Assembly (NCBI GenBank): GCA_028866445.1 | Contig: JAGWIE010000035.1 | Location: forward strand, 1-9,588 | Reading direction: 5' to 3' | DNA from: Rhodospirillales bacterium | GTDB taxonomy: Bacteria; Pseudomonadota; Alphaproteobacteria; Acetobacterales; Acetobacteraceae | DNA: 9,588 nucleotides | In this document: piece after piece, positions 5,412 to 9,588 of the stretch | Numbering within the stretch: the stretch's first letter is position 1 | How the letters are laid out: the number at the start of each line of letters is the position of its first letter | Program-made: the position numbers and the translations under genes | The notes under the pieces: model-generated | Seen by the model: the letters and a program-made list of their open reading frames with translations, nothing else | The model's database searches: none | Told to the model about the DNA's origin: nothing

Positions 5412-6186
5412 CCTCGACAAGCTAAACCCTGCGCAATACCGCGAGCGCTATGAGGCGTTGCAAGCAACTGCCCGCAGCCGTGCCGCAGCCCCAAAGCCAG
5501 TAGCGGCGTTTATTGAAATAAAGCCGGAAGATGTGTTCCTGGAAGAAACTATTCCCCCCGGCTGGTACGTGAACATCCGCCTGCAACGCGGCGCCGCCCT
5601 GCGCATCACCAACCAATCCGGCACGCCGGGGGCGGCACTCTTCATGTGGAACGCGGAGGAAACCTCTGAGCGTTATAACGCGGGTGACACCACCAAGCTG
5701 CAATGGACCACCAACCTGACCACCGGGCGCGTGCTGTTCTCAGATATGGGGCGGGTTATGGCCTCCATCACCGCGGATAGCGGGGCGGGGCATGACAGCA
5801 TCATCGGCCCCAACAGCGCCATGCAAACGCAAGCCCGCAATGGGCGGGAGAATCTGCGCAGCGGCGCAGCCAAACTCGGTCTTTCCCGGCGCGATGTAGC
5901 ACCCGCCCTCTCGCTCTTCTCGCCCGTGGCGGTGGATGCGCAGGGCGTAATGCGCTGGCAGGGCAACCCGCCGCCAGGGGCGATGATTGAGCTGCGGGCG
6001 GAGATGGATCTGCTGATTATCCTCTCCAACACCCCGCACGCGCTCAGCCCCGTGCAGGCGGCCACCGGCCCCATCTCCTACATTGCATGGCATGCCCCGA
6101 CCCCCACGCAGAATGATCTTTGTCGCCAGTTCACCGAGGAAGCGGCGCGCGGTTTCATCAATAACGACCGGTATTACGCCAAATGA
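5404..6186 (+). CDS. cgdA: Carboxyguanidine deiminase subunit, UAAP1-like (DUF1989 family)
   Basis: A 260-residue DUF1989 protein, of the kind long annotated as urea carboxylase/amidolyase-associated protein 1. Family marks are the N-terminal LNPAQYRERYEALQA, the WNAEETSERYNAGDT and LTTGRVLFSDMGRVMASI segments, the SGAGHDS site, and the C-terminal PGAMIELRAEMDLLIILSN. Work on guanidine-assimilating bacteria showed that the UAAP pair acts as a heteromeric carboxyguanidine deiminase, converting carboxyguanidine to allophanate plus ammonia. This subunit lacks the cysteines that its partner carries at equivalent positions (HDS versus HDTC), so it may be a structural or helper subunit. ATG 5404 gives the usual family N-terminus; ribosome binding is weak. 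It is the first large gene after the guanidine-I riboswitch and overlaps the next gene by ATGA. The subunit letter is assigned by gene order and could be reversed in published naming. Confidence 0.88.
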   Translation: MLDLDKLNPAQYRERYEALQATARSRAAAPKPVAAFIEIKPEDVFLEETIPPGWYVNIRLQRGAALRITNQSGTPGAALFMWNAEETSERYNAGDTTKLQWTTNLTTGRVLFSDMGRVMASITADSGAGHDSIIGPNSAMQTQARNGRENLRSGAAKLGLSRRDVAPALSLFSPVAVDAQGVMRWQGNPPPGAMIELRAEMDLLIILSNTPHALSPVQAATGPISYIAWHAPTPTQNDLCRQFTEEAARGFINNDRYYAK

Positions 6187-6797
6187 GCATTATTTCCGAC
6201 ACTCATGTTCCCGCCCGCGCGCCTTACTCTGCTTTGCTGAAAAAGGGGCAAGTGATGAAGATTGTTGACCTGGAAAGCCAGCAGGCGGTGGATGCGCTAT
6301 TCTACAGTGCCGAGGATACGACAGAGCGCTACTCCGCCCAGGACACGCTGGCTACCCAGGCGGCTTCGGGCGGCCGCTACGACCTTACCACCGGCTCTGT
6401 CCTGCTCTCCAACGAAGGCCGGGCGATGGTAAAGCTGGTGGCCGATACGTGCGGGTTTCATGATACTTGCGCCGGGGCGTGCTCCTGCGAGAGCAATACT
6501 GTCCGCTTTGGGCATGAGACGCGCTTCATGCATTCGTGCCGGGAAAATTTCATCGCTGAGCTTGGCAAATACGGGATGAGCAAGCGCGACCTTGTCTCCA
6601 ACGTGAATTTTTTCATGAACGTGCCCATCCGCCCTAATGGGGAGCTGACGGTGGATGACGGTGTTTCAGAACCTGGTGGCTATGTAGAATTCCAGGCGGA
6701 AATGGATGTGCTGGTGCTCATCTCCAACTGTCCGCAGGTGAACAACCCGTGCAACGGCTTCACCCCCACGCCCATTCAGATCATCATCAGCGAATAA
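6183..6797 (+). CDS. cgdB: Carboxyguanidine deiminase subunit, UAAP2-like (DUF1989 family)
   Basis: A 204-residue paralogue of the preceding protein. Shared segments are FYSAEDTTERYSAQDT, LTTGSVLLSNEGRAMVKLV and PGGYVEFQAEMDVLVLISN. It also carries a cysteine-rich centre at about residues 90-120 (DTCGFHDTCAGACSC, later FMHSC) and a C-terminal NCPQVNNPCNGF. The cysteines and nearby histidines look like a metal or catalytic site absent from the partner. It is expected to form the CgdAB carboxyguanidine deiminase, acting between the carboxylase and allophanate hydrolase in the cytoplasm. Its ATG (6183) overlaps the previous stop in ATGA, implying translational coupling and balanced subunit production. 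The carboxylase follows after seven bases. The older label, urea amidolyase-associated protein, is uninformative. Which of cgdA/cgdB is the published letter for this subunit is not certain. Confidence 0.9.
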   Translation: MSIISDTHVPARAPYSALLKKGQVMKIVDLESQQAVDALFYSAEDTTERYSAQDTLATQAASGGRYDLTTGSVLLSNEGRAMVKLVADTCGFHDTCAGACSCESNTVRFGHETRFMHSCRENFIAELGKYGMSKRDLVSNVNFFMNVPIRPNGELTVDDGVSEPGGYVEFQAEMDVLVLISNCPQVNNPCNGFTPTPIQIIISE

Positions 6798-6804
6798 GGC
6801 TGCC

Positions 6805-9588
6805 ATGTTCAGCAAAGTTCTGATCGCCAATCGTAGCGAAATTCTTGGCCGTGTCTGTCGCACGCTGCGGGAGATGGGTATTGGTTCTGTCGCCATCTAT
6901 TCGGATGCGGACCGCTTCTCTCCCACCGTGCTGGCGGCGGATGAGGCTTTGCGCGTGGGGCCTGCCCCGGCGGCAGAGAGCTATCTGAACATCGAGGCGA
7001 TCATCAAAGCCTGTCAGGAGAGTGGGGCCGAGGCGGTGCATCCGGGCTATGGGTTTCTCTCCGAACGAGTGGAATTCGCGGAAAAGCTTGCCGCGGCGGG
7101 GATTGCATTCATCGGCCCGCGGCCCGAGCATTTGCGGGATTTCGGGCTGAAGCATACGGCGCGCGACCTGGCGCAGAAGGCAGGCGTGCCGATGCTGCCT
7201 GGCACTGGCGTGCTTGCCACGCGGGAGGAGGCGTTGGCCGAGGCCGCGCGGATCACATACCCCGTGATGCTGAAAAGCAGCGCGGGCGGTGGCGGCATCG
7301 GCATGGTCCTCTGCCATGACGATGAAGAGCTGGCCGATAAGTATGACAGCATCGCCCGGCTGGCCGCCAACAACTTTGGCAACGCTGCGTTGTTCCTGGA
7401 AAAATACGTTGCCCGTGCGCGCCATGTGGAGGTGCAGATTTTTGGCGATGGCAATGGCGGCGTGGTGGCGCTGGGGGCGCGGGATTGCTCCCTGCAACGG
7501 CGTAACCAGAAAGTGGTGGAGGAAACCCCCGCACCCAATTTGCCGGATGCCACGCTGGCGGCGATGCAGGAGGCCGCCATCGCGCTTGCATCCTCCGTGC
7601 AATATGAATCCGCGGGCACGGTTGAGTTTGTTTATGATGCCGAGGCCAGGCAATTCTATTTCCTGGAAGTGAATACCCGCCTGCAGGTGGAGCATGGCGT
7701 GACCGAGGAAATTTACGGCGTCGACCTCGTGCGTTGGATGATTGAGCAGGCGGCGGGGACACTCTCTTTGCCCGCGCAAGATTCCCTGAAACCGCAAGGG
7801 GCGGCCGTGGAAGTGCGCATCTATGCGGAAAACCCCGGCAACGATTTCGCGCCTTCCAGCGGCACGCTGACATCTTTCAAACCCGGGTCGGGCTTGCGGG
7901 TGGATAGTTGGGTGGAAACCGGCACGGAGGTGTCTGCCTTTTACGATCCGATGCTGGCGAAATTCATTGCCACCGGCGCCAATCGGGCCGAGGCGCTGAG
8001 CAATTTGCAAGCCGGGCTGGCGCAGAGCGAGATATTCGGCATCGAGACCAATCTTGATTATCTGCAGGACATCCTGGCCCTGCCGGATTTCGTGGCGGGG
8101 GAGATGACCACGCGCAGCTTGGCCCATTTCAGCTTCACGCCCTTCGCGGCGGAGGTGATGGACCCTGGCGCGCAATCCAGCCTGCAAAGCCTGCCAGGGC
8201 GGCTTGGCTATTGGGAGGTGGGGATTCCGCCCAGCGGGCCGATGGATGATCTGCACCACAACCATGCCAATGCGCTGCTGGCCAATGCGCATGATGCCGT
8301 GGCGCTGGAACTGACCCATACCGGGCCCACGCTGCGCTTTCTGGCGGACACGCGCATCGCCCTTTCCGGCGCGCCGATGCCGGCTTTGCTGGATGAGCAG
8401 CCCGTGCCCTATCACCAGCCCGTGGCGGTGAAGGCCGGGCAGGTGTTGGAGCTCGGCATGATCGAGGGGCCCGGCCAGCGCAGTTATCTGGCTATCTCCG
8501 GCGGGTTCCGGGCGCCTGATTATCTCGGCAGCACGGCCACCTTCGCGCTGGGCGGGTTTGGCGGCGCCACTGGCGGCGCCTTGCGCGCGGGGGATACGCT
8601 GCGCTTCAACGCCCCCGCCCCCGCGCCGGAAACGCTGCCCGCCGCCCCGCCCGCCTTCAGCCGGGAATGGGAGCTGGAAGTGCGCTATGGCCCGCATGGC
8701 GCGCCGGATTTCTTCCTGGAGGAAGATATCCGGACCTTTTTTGCCTCCACCTATGAGGTTCACCATAATTCCGCCCGCACCGGCGTGCGCCTCATCGGCC
8801 CTAAACCGAAATGGGCGCGGCGGGATGGCGGAGAGGCCGGACTGCACCCCTCTAATATTCACGACAATGCCTATGCCGTCGGCGCCATCGACTTTACCGG
8901 CGACATGCCGATTTTGCTGGGGCCGGATGGGCCGTCTCTCGGCGGGTTTGTCTGCCCCGCTGTCGTCACCAAGGATAATCTCTGGAAGCTCGGCCAGCTG
9001 AAGCCCGGCGATAAAATCCGTTTCGTCCGCGCGGATCAAGCACCGACAATCATCTCCACCCATAAGGATGTGACGGTCCGCCGCGCGGGGGATGAGGATA
9101 TTCTCATCGAATTCGGCGAGATGAAGCTGGATTTCGAGCTACGCCTGCGCGCCCAGGCGCTGCGGGACGCGCTGGAGGCGGCAAATCTGAAAGGGGTGGT
9201 GGACCTGACGCCGGGCATCCGCTCCTTGCAGGTGCATTTCGATTCCACCCAGACCAATCCAGCGAAGATGATGGCGGCGGTGGAGGAGATTCTCCCCATC
9301 CTGCCCGCACCTGAGGATATGGTGGTGAAGGCGCGCACTATTTATCTGCCGCTCTCCTGGAATGACAGCCAGATCCGACTCGCCATGCGGAAATATCAGG
9401 AAACCACGCGCCCCAACGCACCCTGGTGCCCGGATAATATCGAATTCATCCGCCGCATTAACGGGCTGGAGAGCATTGAGGCTGTAAAGCGCATCATCTT
9501 CGATGCCTCTTACGTGGTGCTGGGACTGGGGGATGTGTATCTGGGCGCGCCGGTGGCCACGCCGTATGATCCGCGCCACCGGCTGGTG
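6805..9588 (+). CDS. Guanidine carboxylase (urea-carboxylase-like biotin enzyme), 3'-truncated
   Basis: The first 928 residues of an enzyme of about 1,200; the frame is open to the last base. Biotin carboxylase, residues 1 to about 450: start FSKVLIANRSEI, HPGYGFLSE, the ATP-grasp glycine loop KSSAGGGGIGM (157-167), HVEVQI (207-212), RDCSLQRRNQKVVEE (about 226-241) and EVNTRLQVEHGVTEE (288-302). A KipA/AHS2-type carboxyltransferase half follows from about 458 (LPGRLGYWEVGIPPSGPMDD) with the substrate region GPKPKWARRDGGEAGLHPSN, then GAIDFTGDMP and GPDGPSLGGFVCP. The KipI/AHS1 half begins near 748 and is cut off, so the biotinyl domain is out of view. It carboxylates guanidine or urea with ATP and bicarbonate. 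Riboswitch control and adjacent cgd genes point to guanidine, as does Asp696. ATG 6805 has AAGG seven to eight bases upstream. An allophanate hydrolase gene is expected next. Confidence 0.92.
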   Translation, partial: MFSKVLIANRSEILGRVCRTLREMGIGSVAIYSDADRFSPTVLAADEALRVGPAPAAESYLNIEAIIKACQESGAEAVHPGYGFLSERVEFAEKLAAAGIAFIGPRPEHLRDFGLKHTARDLAQKAGVPMLPGTGVLATREEALAEAARITYPVMLKSSAGGGGIGMVLCHDDEELADKYDSIARLAANNFGNAALFLEKYVARARHVEVQIFGDGNGGVVALGARDCSLQRRNQKVVEETPAPNLPDATLAAMQEAAIALASSVQYESAGTVEFVYDAEARQFYFLEVNTRLQVEHGVTEEIYGVDLVRWMIEQAAGTLSLPAQDSLKPQGAAVEVRIYAENPGNDFAPSSGTLTSFKPGSGLRVDSWVETGTEVSAFYDPMLAKFIATGANRAEALSNLQAGLAQSEIFGIETNLDYLQDILALPDFVAGEMTTRSLAHFSFTPFAAEVMDPGAQSSLQSLPGRLGYWEVGIPPSGPMDDLHHNHANALLANAHDAVALELTHTGPTLRFLADTRIALSGAPMPALLDEQPVPYHQPVAVKAGQVLELGMIEGPGQRSYLAISGGFRAPDYLGSTATFALGGFGGATGGALRAGDTLRFNAPAPAPETLPAAPPAFSREWELEVRYGPHGAPDFFLEEDIRTFFASTYEVHHNSARTGVRLIGPKPKWARRDGGEAGLHPSNIHDNAYAVGAIDFTGDMPILLGPDGPSLGGFVCPAVVTKDNLWKLGQLKPGDKIRFVRADQAPTIISTHKDVTVRRAGDEDILIEFGEMKLDFELRLRAQALRDALEAANLKGVVDLTPGIRSLQVHFDSTQTNPAKMMAAVEEILPILPAPEDMVVKARTIYLPLSWNDSQIRLAMRKYQETTRPNAPWCPDNIEFIRRINGLESIEAVKRIIFDASYVVLGLGDVYLGAPVATPYDPRHRLV

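Noticed and set aside
6787..9063. Very long open frame on the minus strand (758 codons)
   Set aside because: It lies antisense to the carboxylase, whose domains are continuous and recognisable. The minus-strand product is rich in Arg, Gly, His and Gln with no family resemblance, as expected from the complement of a GC-rich gene.
6805..9588. Urea carboxylase, or an acyl-CoA carboxylase biotin subunit
   Set aside because: KipA- and KipI-like halves after the biotin carboxylase exclude acyl-CoA carboxylases. Urea is disfavoured by the guanidine riboswitch, the CgdAB pair and Asp696, though some urea activity is possible.

Overview
The window reads as part of a moderately GC-rich alphaproteobacterial genome. 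This rests on codon use and on the family resemblance of the proteins; an acetic-acid-bacterium or rhodospirillal relative would fit, but nothing here fixes the taxon. It holds two metabolic blocks side by side. Block 1 (1-4937) looks like catabolism and uptake of a small nitrogen- or alcohol-containing compound that I cannot identify. Block 2 (about 5090 to the end) is a guanidine-assimilation operon behind a guanidine-I (ykkC) riboswitch.

Block 1. The window opens inside the C-terminal half of an iron-type alcohol dehydrogenase (1-480, +). A 12-bp perfect inverted repeat separates it from a convergent HisD-fold dehydrogenase (534-1817, -) that keeps all the zinc and catalytic residues but has a C-terminal segment like the non-histidine paralogues (HpsN-like). 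Divergent from it is an XRE-cupin regulator (1928-2476, +), followed by a TTG-started APC-superfamily permease (2648-4057, +) and a nitrilase-superfamily amidohydrolase (4125-4937, +). A shared dyad, GAGAATA-N6-TATCC, lies both in the regulator/dehydrogenase divergent region (1889-1908) and ahead of the permease (2526-2545). It is a good candidate for the operator of the XRE-cupin protein, and it would tie dehydrogenase, regulator, permease and amidase into one regulon.

Block 2. A candidate promoter (5091-5118) precedes a clear guanidine-I aptamer (5183-5287). Next comes an expression-platform region (5289-5400) with mutually exclusive hairpins and a possible 14-codon leader ORF. Then follow two paralogous DUF1989 proteins formerly called urea-amidolyase-associated proteins and now understood as carboxyguanidine deiminase CgdAB (5404-6186 and 6183-6797, overlapping by ATGA). 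Last is a biotin-dependent carboxylase with BC, KipA-like and KipI-like domains (6805 to the window end, 928 codons, C-terminus and biotinyl domain cut off). Expected chemistry: guanidine is carboxylated to carboxyguanidine, deiminated to allophanate, and allophanate is hydrolysed to ammonia and CO2 by an allophanate hydrolase presumably encoded just beyond the window. The riboswitch, the CgdAB pair and an Asp (residue 696) at a proposed substrate-selecting position all favour guanidine rather than urea as the substrate.

The genes from the regulator to the amidase use visibly more A/T-ending codons than the carboxylase. No tRNA, rRNA, insertion sequence, CRISPR array or phage gene was seen. 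The only gene-free stretch above 300 bases is 4938-5403; it contains the promoter candidate, the riboswitch and its downstream hairpins.
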